A stretch of 64,000 bases of DNA from positions 1,302,001 through 1,366,000 of the forward strand of contig NZ_CP149514.1 in the NCBI RefSeq assembly GCF_045291545.1, given 5' to 3'. Made by a program: the position numbers and the translations under genes. The notes under the pieces were generated by a model, which saw only the letters and a program-made list of their open reading frames with translations, was not told the DNA's origin and made no database searches. The stretch's first letter is position 1. Every line of letters begins with the position of its first letter. Positions 1-8,556 of this stretch are shown piece after piece. The DNA is from Gallaecimonas sp045291545. GTDB lineage: Bacteria; Pseudomonadota; Gammaproteobacteria; Enterobacterales; Gallaecimonadaceae.

Positions 1-526
1 GAAGGGTGAAGCCAAGCCTCTGAAAGTCGGTATATTTCAGGACCTGGCAGAACGCCTGGCCGAGGAGCCGCGAGTATCAAAAACCCAGCTGCGCGTGGCC
101 ATGCGCCACTACACCAATGCCTGGCGTTATCTGCGCTCAGTCAAGGCGGGGGCTCAGCGGGTCGACTTGGATGGTAATGCCATTGCCGAGATCACCGACA
201 GTGAAGCGGAACATGCCTTGACTACCTTGCGTGAGTCGATGAAAAAGGCCGGCAAAGATCCTGATGCAAAACCTTACAAAAAACCGGCAGATAAAACGGC
301 CAGTAAAGGTCGTAAAAACGTTAGGGTTAATAAAGCAAAAGGTCAGGCGCCACGGCTTGATGTCAGCACTTTGAAAGTGGGTGATGCAGTTCGTGTGGTC
401 GGCGGCCAGCGGCCTTTGCCGGGTAACGTTGTTGCTGTTGACAAGGATTCTGTACAGGTACAACTGATGACCGGTATGGTCATGCACGTTAAGGGCGAAC
501 ATTTGATCGCCGCAAAAGGGGAATAA
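1..526 (+). CDS. proQ: RNA chaperone ProQ (5' end outside window)
   Basis: The frame is open from base 2, so the true start lies upstream of the window. The visible N-terminal part is the end of the FinO/ProQ RNA-binding domain (GIFQDLAERLAEEPRVSKTQ, then RHYTNAWRYL). A lysine-rich linker follows, then the Tudor-like C-terminal domain (VGDAVRVVGGQRPLPGNVVA). ProQ is a global RNA chaperone that binds structured mRNAs and small RNAs in the cytoplasm. The stop lies 3 bases before prc; this proQ-prc pair is conserved in many gammaproteobacteria and the two are probably co-transcribed. Identity is secure; only the length is unknown. Confidence 0.95.
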   Translation, partial: KGEAKPLKVGIFQDLAERLAEEPRVSKTQLRVAMRHYTNAWRYLRSVKAGAQRVDLDGNAIAEITDSEAEHALTTLRESMKKAGKDPDAKPYKKPADKTASKGRKNVRVNKAKGQAPRLDVSTLKVGDAVRVVGGQRPLPGNVVAVDKDSVQVQLMTGMVMHVKGEHLIAAKGE

Positions 527-529
527 CGC

Positions 530-2554
530 ATGCTGAAGGTGATTCGCGCTGCTGCTCTGGCTGGCGCTCTGGTATCGACGCTTAGCTACGCAGCAGAACC
601 GGCACAGCCCATAACGGCATTGCCGAAGCTGGCGCCGGAGGCTCAGCATGCTACGGCCGCCAAGCGCATCACCGCGTTATTGCGTCGTTCCCATTACAAG
701 CGCTTTGCTCTGGATAACAAGATGGCCGAGGCCATTTTGGCGCGTTACATCAAGAGCTTGGATTACAACCGCAGTATCTTCCTGCAAAGCGACATTGATG
801 CTTTTAATCAGTATCAGCATGATATTGACGATGACCTCATTACCGGTAAAACCGATTTCGCTTATCAGATTTATCAGGTGGCATTGAAACGCCGCTATCA
901 GCGTTTTGCTTATGCCCTGTCACTGCTTGATAAGCCGATGGATTTTACCCTCAAGCAGTCTTACACCTATGACCGCACCAAGGCTCCCTGGGCCAAAAGC
1001 GAAGATGAGCTTAATGCTATCTGGCATGATCGGGTTAAATATGACGCGCTGAACCTCAGTCTGGCCGGCAAGACCTGGCCTGAGATCAAAAAGACCCTGA
1101 CCCAGCGTTATAACAATGCCATTCGCCGCCTGACTCAGGCACAAAGTGAAGATGTTTTCTCACAGCTGATGAATGCCTTCACGCTGAGCATCGACCCTCA
1201 TACCAATTATCTGTCGCCCCGTAATGCTGAGCGCTTCCAAATGGAAATGAACTTGGAGCTGGAAGGCATCGGTGCGGTGTTGCAGTCCATTGATGATTAC
1301 ACTGTGATTGCTTCACTGGTGCCAGGGGGCCCGGCGGATAAATCCGGGCAGCTGAAAAAGGAAGATAAAATCATCGGTGTCGCTCAGGGAGATAAACCCT
1401 TTACCGATATCGTCGGCATGCGTCTGGATGACGTGGTTGAGCTTATCAAGGGCAAAAAGGGCACAGAGGTACGGCTGCAGGTATTGCCGGGCGGAAAAGT
1501 CGGTGCCAAACCTAAAATTGTGACGCTGGTTCGTGACAAAATCCGCCTTGAGGACCGTGCCGCCAAGGGCGAGGTCTACACCATCCCTTATGGCGAGTAT
1601 AAAGGCCAGACGGTGGGTGTTATTAACGTGCCAAGCTTCTATATGGGGCTGTCCAAAGACGTTGAAAAAGAGCTGGCCAAACTGAAGAAGAAGAACGTCA
1701 GCACCATCATCATGGATCTGCGCGGTGACGGTGGCGGGGCCTTGAATGAAGCCACGGATCTGAGCGGCTTGTTCATTGATTCCGGCCCTGTGGTACAGGT
1801 ACGTACTGCCAATGGTCGAGTCAGCGAAGAAGAAGACACCGATGGCAAAACCAGCTACGACGGCCCATTGGTAGTGCTGGTTGACCGTTATTCCGCTTCC
1901 GCCTCAGAAATCTTTGCTGCGGCCATGCAGGATTATGGCCGGGCGCTGATTGTGGGCCAGAACACCTATGGTAAAGGGACTGTTCAGCAGCATCGCAGCC
2001 TTGGTCGGCTCTATGATCTGTTCAGTAAGCCTCTGGGCCACATTACTTACACCATTGCCAAGTTCTATCGTGTCAATGGCGGTAGCACTCAGCGCAAAGG
2101 GGTCTCGCCAGATGTGACGCTGCCGGCAGAAATTGACGCCAGCAAGGTGGGTGAGAGCACCGAAGATAATGCCCTGGCATGGGACAAAATTGCCCCGGCC
2201 CATTATCAGGCTCTGGGCATGGTTAATCATGTTGCGGAACTGACGAAACTGCATCAGCAGCGGCTGAAAACCGACAGTCGTTATGCCTATGTGCTGGCGG
2301 ATATTGCCGATTATGAGCAGCACAAGGATGACAAGAGCATTTCGCTTAATAAAGCCAGCCGTGAAAAAGAGCGTGAAGACAACGATGCCAAGCGGCTGGC
2401 CCGCATTAACAGCTGGGCCAAGTATGAAGGCAAGCCACCGTTCAAAAGCCTGGACGATGTCGCCAAGGACTTCAAACTGCCTGACGTGGAGCTAGCCGAG
2501 GCAGCAAGAATTGCCCTGGATTACGCCAAGCTCGACCAGTTGGCCAAAAAATGA
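530..2554 (+). CDS. prc: Carboxy-terminal (tail-specific) protease Prc
   Basis: Periplasmic serine protease of family S41 that trims or degrades proteins with non-polar C-termini; in Escherichia coli it processes FtsI and degrades MepS. The 674-residue length fits the family. A signal peptide (about residues 1-21, ending SYA) precedes an N-terminal helical region. A PDZ domain lies near 235-330 (LELEGIGAVLQSIDDYTVIA). The catalytic region holds YSASASEIFAAAMQDYG near residue 455, with the nucleophilic serine, and GKGTVQQH with the lysine of the Ser-Lys dyad. The start is 3 bases after proQ. A strong terminator follows the stop. Confidence 0.97.
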   Translation: MLKVIRAAALAGALVSTLSYAAEPAQPITALPKLAPEAQHATAAKRITALLRRSHYKRFALDNKMAEAILARYIKSLDYNRSIFLQSDIDAFNQYQHDIDDDLITGKTDFAYQIYQVALKRRYQRFAYALSLLDKPMDFTLKQSYTYDRTKAPWAKSEDELNAIWHDRVKYDALNLSLAGKTWPEIKKTLTQRYNNAIRRLTQAQSEDVFSQLMNAFTLSIDPHTNYLSPRNAERFQMEMNLELEGIGAVLQSIDDYTVIASLVPGGPADKSGQLKKEDKIIGVAQGDKPFTDIVGMRLDDVVELIKGKKGTEVRLQVLPGGKVGAKPKIVTLVRDKIRLEDRAAKGEVYTIPYGEYKGQTVGVINVPSFYMGLSKDVEKELAKLKKKNVSTIIMDLRGDGGGALNEATDLSGLFIDSGPVVQVRTANGRVSEEEDTDGKTSYDGPLVVLVDRYSASASEIFAAAMQDYGRALIVGQNTYGKGTVQQHRSLGRLYDLFSKPLGHITYTIAKFYRVNGGSTQRKGVSPDVTLPAEIDASKVGESTEDNALAWDKIAPAHYQALGMVNHVAELTKLHQQRLKTDSRYAYVLADIADYEQHKDDKSISLNKASREKEREDNDAKRLARINSWAKYEGKPPFKSLDDVAKDFKLPDVELAEAARIALDYAKLDQLAKK

Positions 2555-2557
2555 GAC

Positions 2558-2583
2558 AAGGCCCCGTTACCGGGGCCTTTTTT
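2558..2583 (+). terminator. Rho-independent terminator after prc
   Basis: AAGGCCCCG and CGGGGCCTT form a 9-bp GC-rich stem around a TTAC loop, followed by a run of T. It ends the proQ-prc unit. Confidence 0.93.
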
Positions 2584-2660
2584 CGTTGTTAAGCCTTTGG
2601 TAGTGTCTTTAATCTGCAAATAACCAAAATACCCAAATAACAATAAATAAGGACACGCCA

Positions 2661-4037
2661 ATGCAACAGCAAGGCGCCGAAGGCGGCAAGACAAGGTGGT
2701 CTGGCCGACTGGCATATATTCTGGCAGCAACCGGTGCTGCTGTGGGGCTGGGGAATATCTGGAAATTTCCCTATATCACCGGTGAGAACGGCGGCGGCGC
2801 CTTCGTGCTGGTGTATTTGATTTGTATTCTTTTTATCGGTATCCCGGTGATGATGGCGGAGGTGTCATTCGGTAAGTTTGGCCGCCATACCCCAGGTAAA
2901 TCAGTCAGTGAAGTGGCTACGGCCTCTGGCCGACCACGCTGGTGGGGGTTTATCGGCTGGATGGGGGTACTGTCTGGCTATTTGATCCTGTCTTTTTATG
3001 TGGTGATCACCGGTTGGGCGCTGGCTTATATCTTTAAAGCGGCCAGCGGGGCTTTTGGCAGTGGTGACCCACAGCATATCGTCACCACCTTCAAAGCGCT
3101 GGAAGCCGACGTACCGCAGCTGATCGCTTGGACCAGTGCCGTCATTCTGGCCACCGTACTGGTGATCGGTAAGGGCGTAAAAGGCGGGCTGGAAAAAGCG
3201 GTGTCGACGCTGATGCCCATCCTCTTCTTACTGCTGGTTGGACTGGCCATTTATTCGGCGAAAATCGGCGACTTTGGCGCGGCGTTACATTTCATGTTTG
3301 ACCCGGATTTCTCCAAGCTCACCATCAATGGTGTGGTGGTGGCTCTTGGCCATTCCTTCTTCACCTTGAGTCTGGCTTCCGGGATCATGATCATGTACGG
3401 CGCCTACTTGCCAGAAGGGGTGTCCATTGCCCGCAGTTCACTGTGGATTGCCTTTTTTGACACTCTGGTAGCGCTGATCGCCGGCATGGTTATTTACCCC
3501 ATTGTCTTTGCTAACCACTTGGCGCCGGGGGCGGGCCCAGGGCTAATTTTCCAAACCCTGCCCATTGCCTTTGGACAGATGCCCGGTGGCCAACTGGTTG
3601 GGGCACTGTTCTTTATCATGCTGGTGTTTGCCGCCTTTACTTCCGCTTTGGCGTTGATCGAATCGTCAGTTGCCTGGCTGGTGGAACGCCGTGGCATGAG
3701 CCGCTGGCATGCTGCTTTTGCGGCTGGCTTTGGGATCTGGTTGTTATCTCTGGGCACCATTGCCTCGGTGGCAGGCCTGCCAATCAGTATCTTCCATACC
3801 CCCTGGGGGGAAGTGCACTTCTTTGGCATGCTCGATTACCTGACGGCGAATTTGCTACTGCCCATCGGTGGCTTGTTTATTGCGCTATTTGCTGGCTGGA
3901 TAGCCAAGAAAAAGCTGTTGGCCGATATGATAGACTCGCCGACTGTATTTCGGCTCTGGCACCCGGTGATCCGTTACCTGGCGCCGTTGGCCATCCTGTT
4001 GGTATTTCTACAGCTGGTGGGCATTATCCACCTGTAA
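2661..4037 (+). CDS. Sodium-dependent transporter, NSS/SNF family
   Basis: A 458-residue inner-membrane protein of the neurotransmitter:sodium symporter family, which co-transports amino acids or related solutes with Na+. The family signature of the first unwound helix is clear (ATGAAVGLGNIWKFPY, about residues 23-38), followed by NGGGAFVLVYL. Hydrophobic segments fit the LeuT fold with 11-12 helices. The conserved helix-8 sodium-site region reads FAAFTSALALIESSVAWL. The substrate cannot be told; bacterial relatives include tyrosine and tryptophan symporters. A ribosome-binding site (AAGGA) lies just upstream. It stands between two hairpins and is likely transcribed on its own. Confidence 0.9.
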   Translation: MQQQGAEGGKTRWSGRLAYILAATGAAVGLGNIWKFPYITGENGGGAFVLVYLICILFIGIPVMMAEVSFGKFGRHTPGKSVSEVATASGRPRWWGFIGWMGVLSGYLILSFYVVITGWALAYIFKAASGAFGSGDPQHIVTTFKALEADVPQLIAWTSAVILATVLVIGKGVKGGLEKAVSTLMPILFLLLVGLAIYSAKIGDFGAALHFMFDPDFSKLTINGVVVALGHSFFTLSLASGIMIMYGAYLPEGVSIARSSLWIAFFDTLVALIAGMVIYPIVFANHLAPGAGPGLIFQTLPIAFGQMPGGQLVGALFFIMLVFAAFTSALALIESSVAWLVERRGMSRWHAAFAAGFGIWLLSLGTIASVAGLPISIFHTPWGEVHFFGMLDYLTANLLLPIGGLFIALFAGWIAKKKLLADMIDSPTVFRLWHPVIRYLAPLAILLVFLQLVGIIHL

Positions 4038-4053
4038 GCACAGACGTTGTTAT

Positions 4054-4078
4054 GGAAGCCGGCCCTGGGCCGGCTTCC
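4054..4078 (+). terminator. Hairpin between the NSS transporter and nhaC
   Basis: A perfect inverted repeat, GGAAGCCGGCC and GGCCGGCTTCC around CTG. The T-run is very short (CTTG follows), so it may be a weak terminator or an RNA-stabilising stem rather than a full stop. It ends 13 bases before the nhaC start. Confidence 0.65.
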
Positions 4079-4091
4079 TTGTGAGGACTGC

Positions 4092-5543
4092 ATGACAAAG
4101 GACATTAAAGCGCCATCGCTTTTAGATGCGCTGATCCCGGTAGCAATGCTGATCGGCCTGCTGGCTGCATCGGTGACGCTGTTTAAAGACGACTCTTCCT
4201 ACGGCCCCAATCAGATAGCTTTGCTGTTGTCCGCCTGTGTGGCGGCCATTATCGCTATCAAAAATGGCCACAGCTGGCTGGAAATCGAGAAAGGCATCAT
4301 TAAAGGCATCAGTATTTCCCTTGGGGCAGTACTGATTTTGCTGGCAGTAGGTGCTTTGATTGGCACCTGGTTATTGGCTGGCACCGTGCCGAGCCTGATT
4401 TACCTCGGCCTGAAACTGCTCAACCCGAATCTCTTCTATGCGGCGGCCTGCTTGATTTGCGCCATTGTTTCACTGTCCATTGGCTCTAGCTGGACCACCG
4501 CGGCCACCATTGGTGTGGCTTTGATGGGTGTGGCTAACGGCTTGGGGTTGTCACCGGCAATTACTGCCGGCGCTGTGGTTTCGGGTGCTTATTTTGGTGA
4601 CAAGATTTCCCCGCTGTCAGAGACCACCAACCTGGCGCCGGCGGTGGCTGGCTCTGAGTTGTTTGCCCATATCCGTCATATGCTGTGGACCACAGTGCCT
4701 TCTTTTACCCTGGCGTTGATCCTGTTTCTGGTGATGGGCTTGGATATTCATGGCCAGGCCTCGTCACAGCGAATTGACGCCATCCTCACCGGCCTTGAAG
4801 GCACCTTTGATATTTCCATTTGGCACCTGACGCCTCTGGCGGTGTTGCTGATCATGGCGGTGCGTAAAATGCCGGCTTTTCCAGCGGTGTTTATCGGTGC
4901 CTTGCTCGGCGGTGTCTGGGCATTAGTGTTTCAGCAGCCGCTGGTAGCCAAGCTGGCCGGCAGTGATAGCCTGGTGGCGGGGCTGAAACTGTTCTGGACC
5001 GCGCTTTTTAACGGCGTCAGCATCAAAACCGGTAACGGCACCCTCGACAGCCTGTTATCGGGTGGCGGCATGTCATCGATGCTCAATACTGTCTGGCTGA
5101 TCATGTGCGCCATGTCGTTTGGGGCGGTGATGGAACGCACTGGCCTGTTGCAGCGCTTGATCCAAGGATTGCTGGGGGCTGTCAAACGTACCGGCTCTTT
5201 GATTGCGGCGACAGTGGCAACCTGTATTGGCTCTAATATCCTTACCGCCGATCAGTATATGGCGATCGTGATGCCGGGGCGGATGTACAAAGAAGAATTT
5301 GAGCGGCGTAAGCTGGCGCCGGTGAATCTTTCCCGCGCTTTGGAAGACGGTGGTACAATCACCTCGCCGCTGGTGCCTTGGAATACCTGCGGCGCTTACA
5401 TGCACTCGGTATTGCTGGTGTCCCCAGCTGATTACTTCATCTACGCCTTTTTCAATTTAATCAACCCCTTACTGGCTATTATCTACGCCTACCTGGGGAT
5501 CAAAATTCTCAAACTGACGCCGCCGGCATCAGTACGTACATGA
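4092..5543 (+). CDS. nhaC: Na+/H+ antiporter NhaC family
   Basis: A 483-residue inner-membrane antiporter that exports Na+ in exchange for protons. The NhaC signatures are present: SIGSSWTTAATIGVALMGVA and GAYFGDKISPLSETTNLAP. About 11-12 hydrophobic segments are visible. The start at 4092 follows GAGGA; an upstream in-frame start at 4047 would lie inside the preceding hairpin and is unlikely. A terminator follows the stop. The neighbouring sodium symporter suggests a shared role in sodium cycling, which is inference. Some relatives exchange organic acids or other ions, so the substrate is by family only. Confidence 0.88.
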   Translation: MTKDIKAPSLLDALIPVAMLIGLLAASVTLFKDDSSYGPNQIALLLSACVAAIIAIKNGHSWLEIEKGIIKGISISLGAVLILLAVGALIGTWLLAGTVPSLIYLGLKLLNPNLFYAAACLICAIVSLSIGSSWTTAATIGVALMGVANGLGLSPAITAGAVVSGAYFGDKISPLSETTNLAPAVAGSELFAHIRHMLWTTVPSFTLALILFLVMGLDIHGQASSQRIDAILTGLEGTFDISIWHLTPLAVLLIMAVRKMPAFPAVFIGALLGGVWALVFQQPLVAKLAGSDSLVAGLKLFWTALFNGVSIKTGNGTLDSLLSGGGMSSMLNTVWLIMCAMSFGAVMERTGLLQRLIQGLLGAVKRTGSLIAATVATCIGSNILTADQYMAIVMPGRMYKEEFERRKLAPVNLSRALEDGGTITSPLVPWNTCGAYMHSVLLVSPADYFIYAFFNLINPLLAIIYAYLGIKILKLTPPASVRT

Positions 5544-5547
5544 CGTT

Positions 5548-5570
5548 AAAGCCCGGGTAGCCGGGCTTTT
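5548..5570 (+). terminator. Rho-independent terminator after nhaC
   Basis: AAAGCCCGG and CCGGGCTTT pair across a short loop (GTAG region) and run into TTTT. It separates nhaC from pepN. Confidence 0.9.
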
Positions 5571-5584
5571 GTTAAGGAGACGGC

Positions 5585-8083
5585 ATGGCTCAAAAGCCTG
5601 TAAAGCGCCTGGCTGACTACCAGGCTCCGGTATTTCTCACTGACACACTGTCACTGACCGTTGAACTGGATGATCATCACACCAAAGTAACCGCTGTCAG
5701 CCAGCTGCGCCGACAGGGGCAGGGCACGGAATTGCGGCTGGACGGTGAGCATCTGAAGTTACTGGCACTGGAAGTCGACGGCAAAGCCGTTGAGCCGCGT
5801 TTTGATGCCGGCCAGCTGGTGCTGGATATTGACGCAGATAGCGCTGAGCTGACGGTCATCACCGAAATTGACCCTGCGGCCAACACCGCTCTGGAAGGTC
5901 TGTATAAATCCGGTGGTGCTTTTTGCACGCAATGTGAAGCCGAAGGCTTCCGCCGCATCACCTATTTCCAGGATCGCCCCGATGTACTGGCTGTTTATAC
6001 CACCAAGGTGATCGGTGATAAGCAGCGTTACCCGCAACTGCTCTCCAACGGCAATCTCATTGACAGTGGCGATCTGGACGGTGGCCGCCATTTTGCCACC
6101 TGGCACGACCCTTTTCCCAAGCCTTGCTACCTGTTTGCCCTGGTGGCCGGTGACTTTGACTGCCTGAGCGATCATTACATCACGGCCAGTGGCCGTGATG
6201 TATTGCTGGAAATATACGTTGATAAAGGCCGTCGCCTGCAAGCCACTCACGCCATGGCTAGCCTCAAGGCCTCTATGCAGTGGGATGAAGAAAACTACGG
6301 CCTGGAATACGACCTGGACCGCTACATGATTGTCGCGGTGGACTTCTTCAACATGGGTGCCATGGAAAACAAAGGCCTGAATCTGTTTAACGCCAAGTAC
6401 GTCCTGGCTGACGACGATACGGCCACCGACCGTGACTACGACAATATTGCCCGCATTATTGCCCACGAATACTTTCACAACTGGACCGGTAACCGGGTCA
6501 CCTGCCGGGACTGGTTCCAGCTCAGCCTCAAAGAAGGCCTGACGGTGTTTCGTGATCAGCAGTTCAGTGCCGACTGGGCGGGCTCTTCGGCAACCCGGAT
6601 CAGTGAAGCACGTATCATCAAGTCGATGCAGTTTGCTGAAGACAGTGGCCCCATGTCGCACCCCATCCGCCCGCAAGAAGTGGTGGAGATGAACAACTTC
6701 TACACCGTTACCGTGTACAACAAAGGTGCCGAAGTGATCCGCATGCTCAATGGCATGTTGGGTAAAGCCGGGTTCAGAAAAGGCATGGATCTGTACTTTC
6801 AGCGCCATGACGGCCAGGCCGTCACCTGCGACGATTTTGTCGATGCCATGGCCGATGCCAATGGGCAGGATCTCGGTGCCTTTAAGGGGTGGTACAGCCA
6901 GTCCGGTACGCCGGTGGTGACAGTGCGTGAGCACTGGCAAGGCAATCACTACAGCCTGACATTGTCACAACAAACCCCGCCAACGGCTGACCAAAAAGAC
7001 AAACAGCCGTTACCACTGCCGTTTGCTATCGAGTTACTGGGCCATGGCAAGCAGACCCTGACCCTGGACAGTGCCGAGCAGCATTTCGAACTGGGTGAGT
7101 TTTCCGAAAAACCGGTGCTGGCACCATTGTGTGGCTTCTCGGCGCCGGTAAAAATCGACTTTGCGCAAGCCCATCAGGAGCTGGCGCTGTTAATGGAACA
7201 GGCCAGCGACGGTTACGTGCGGGTTGATGCCGCCGAGCGGCTGTTGAAAACGCTGGTGGCGGCTTGGTTACAGGGAGAGGAACATCAGGCCCAGGATCTG
7301 TGGCTCAGCGCCTTGCACCGTATTGCCCAAAAACCGATGACCGACGCTTTCCTGGAAAGCGAGTTGTTCATGGTGCCCAGCATTGCCACCATGAGTAACT
7401 GGTTTGACAGCATCGATCTTGATGGCCTGGTCAGCGCCCGCAAGCGGCTGCGTAGTGCCGTGCAGCGGCAATTGTTCGATGTGCTGCATAACCGCTATAT
7501 GCTGGTGCGGGAAATGCAGGAAAAAGGTGCCCGGGCGCTGGCCGACAGCTTACTGTCGCTGCTGGCTGAAACCATGCCTCATGAAGTAGCTCGCCGTTAC
7601 CACGAAGCCCATAACATGACTGAACGGGAAGGGGCACTCACCGCTGCGGTAGTGGGAGACATCAAAGATGTGAACACGCTACTGGCTGATTTTGCCGAAC
7701 GTTTTGGCGACAACCCCATTGTTATGGACAAGTGGTTTGCCTTGCAGGGACGCCGTCCGGGGGCGCTGAAGCGCTTTGACGAAGTCACTGCCGTGGCGGC
7801 CTTTGACTGGAACAACCCGAACCGTTTCCGCTCCCTGTTTGGCAGTTTCATCAGTGCCAATCCGGATTGCCACACCACGGCCGGCTATGCGTGGCTGGCT
7901 GACACCCTGGCCCGGCTTGATGGTATCAATCCGCAGGTGACCTCGCGGATCATGGGGCCATTACTGCAGTGGCGCCGCTATGATGAAAAACGCCAGACTC
8001 AGCTCAAAGCGTTACTTGAAGGGCTGCATCAGCAGTCACTGTCAGATGATGTTACTGAGCTTTTAGACAAGGCCCTGGCCTGA
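5585..8083 (+). CDS. pepN: Aminopeptidase N
   Basis: Cytoplasmic zinc metallopeptidase of family M1 that removes N-terminal residues from peptides. The substrate-anchoring exopeptidase motif GAMENKGLN lies near residue 258 and the zinc motif HEYFHNWTGN near 291, with the third ligand in LKEGLTVFRD. At 832 residues it is somewhat shorter than the roughly 870 of E. coli, but the N-terminal saddle, catalytic, beta and long helical C-terminal domains are all represented. The start is preceded by AAGGAGA. It is flanked by terminators on both sides and so is probably monocistronic or shares its message only with the next small gene. Confidence 0.97.
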   Translation: MAQKPVKRLADYQAPVFLTDTLSLTVELDDHHTKVTAVSQLRRQGQGTELRLDGEHLKLLALEVDGKAVEPRFDAGQLVLDIDADSAELTVITEIDPAANTALEGLYKSGGAFCTQCEAEGFRRITYFQDRPDVLAVYTTKVIGDKQRYPQLLSNGNLIDSGDLDGGRHFATWHDPFPKPCYLFALVAGDFDCLSDHYITASGRDVLLEIYVDKGRRLQATHAMASLKASMQWDEENYGLEYDLDRYMIVAVDFFNMGAMENKGLNLFNAKYVLADDDTATDRDYDNIARIIAHEYFHNWTGNRVTCRDWFQLSLKEGLTVFRDQQFSADWAGSSATRISEARIIKSMQFAEDSGPMSHPIRPQEVVEMNNFYTVTVYNKGAEVIRMLNGMLGKAGFRKGMDLYFQRHDGQAVTCDDFVDAMADANGQDLGAFKGWYSQSGTPVVTVREHWQGNHYSLTLSQQTPPTADQKDKQPLPLPFAIELLGHGKQTLTLDSAEQHFELGEFSEKPVLAPLCGFSAPVKIDFAQAHQELALLMEQASDGYVRVDAAERLLKTLVAAWLQGEEHQAQDLWLSALHRIAQKPMTDAFLESELFMVPSIATMSNWFDSIDLDGLVSARKRLRSAVQRQLFDVLHNRYMLVREMQEKGARALADSLLSLLAETMPHEVARRYHEAHNMTEREGALTAAVVGDIKDVNTLLADFAERFGDNPIVMDKWFALQGRRPGALKRFDEVTAVAAFDWNNPNRFRSLFGSFISANPDCHTTAGYAWLADTLARLDGINPQVTSRIMGPLLQWRRYDEKRQTQLKALLEGLHQQSLSDDVTELLDKALA

Positions 8084-8092
8084 TAAGAGGAG

Positions 8093-8116
8093 AACCCGCC
8101 TTCGGGCGGGTTTTTT
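8093..8116 (+). terminator. Rho-independent terminator after pepN
   Basis: GAACCCGCC and GGCGGGTT form the stem around TTCG, followed by TTTTTT. The T-run ends directly at the start codon of the next gene, so that gene may be read by transcripts escaping termination or from a promoter inside pepN. Confidence 0.92.
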
Positions 8117-8117
8117 G

Positions 8118-8336
8118 ATGCGACACTTTCATTTTTTCCTTGATATTCACTACAGCGAGCTACAGGTGCTGTATCAGCAGCCTGGTCAGCGCCTACTGGT
8201 GCGTACCGAGGAAGGTAAGAGCCTCTCTATTCCCTTTCGCTATTTTCGCCCCTGGGTAACCCCTTCTGGCCTGCAAGGCCATTTCTGTGTGCAGCTGGAT
8301 GATCAACAGCACATTACTGCCATTCGCAAAAGTTAA
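8118..8336 (+). CDS. DUF2835 family small protein
   Basis: A 72-residue protein of the DUF2835 type. The visible pattern is HFFLDIHYSELQVLYQQPG, a central IPFRYFRPWVTPSGLQGHF and a C-terminal DDQQHITAI. The family is found across gammaproteobacteria and has no established function. The ATG at 8118 is preferred over the TTG just before it. There is no clear ribosome-binding site because the pepN terminator abuts the start. About 220 bases without a gene follow; I see no structured element there apart from the AT-rich promoter-like region in front of the DUF1302 gene. Confidence 0.78.
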   Translation: MRHFHFFLDIHYSELQVLYQQPGQRLLVRTEEGKSLSIPFRYFRPWVTPSGLQGHFCVQLDDQQHITAIRKS

Positions 8337-8556
8337 ATAACTGGTAACAGATTGTTGCCACAGGTATGACCTGTTATTATTTTGTGCTGATAGTAACAGT
8401 GGCTCACATCACTAAATTGGCTTTTTTTCAACCATTTGATGCCTTCCATGCTTGCCGCACGAGTAGGTGTGTTGTAAAGGTGTTAAAAATAATGGCCAGC
8501 GGACAAGCCGGTTTATTTAACAAAAACAGAATGGACCTGCAGCACAGGGGGAGAAA

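Noticed and set aside
5759..6949. A 396-codon frame on the minus strand inside pepN
   Set aside because: It is antisense to the zinc-site region of pepN, has no recognisable motif or ribosome-binding site, and reflects the codon bias of the real gene.
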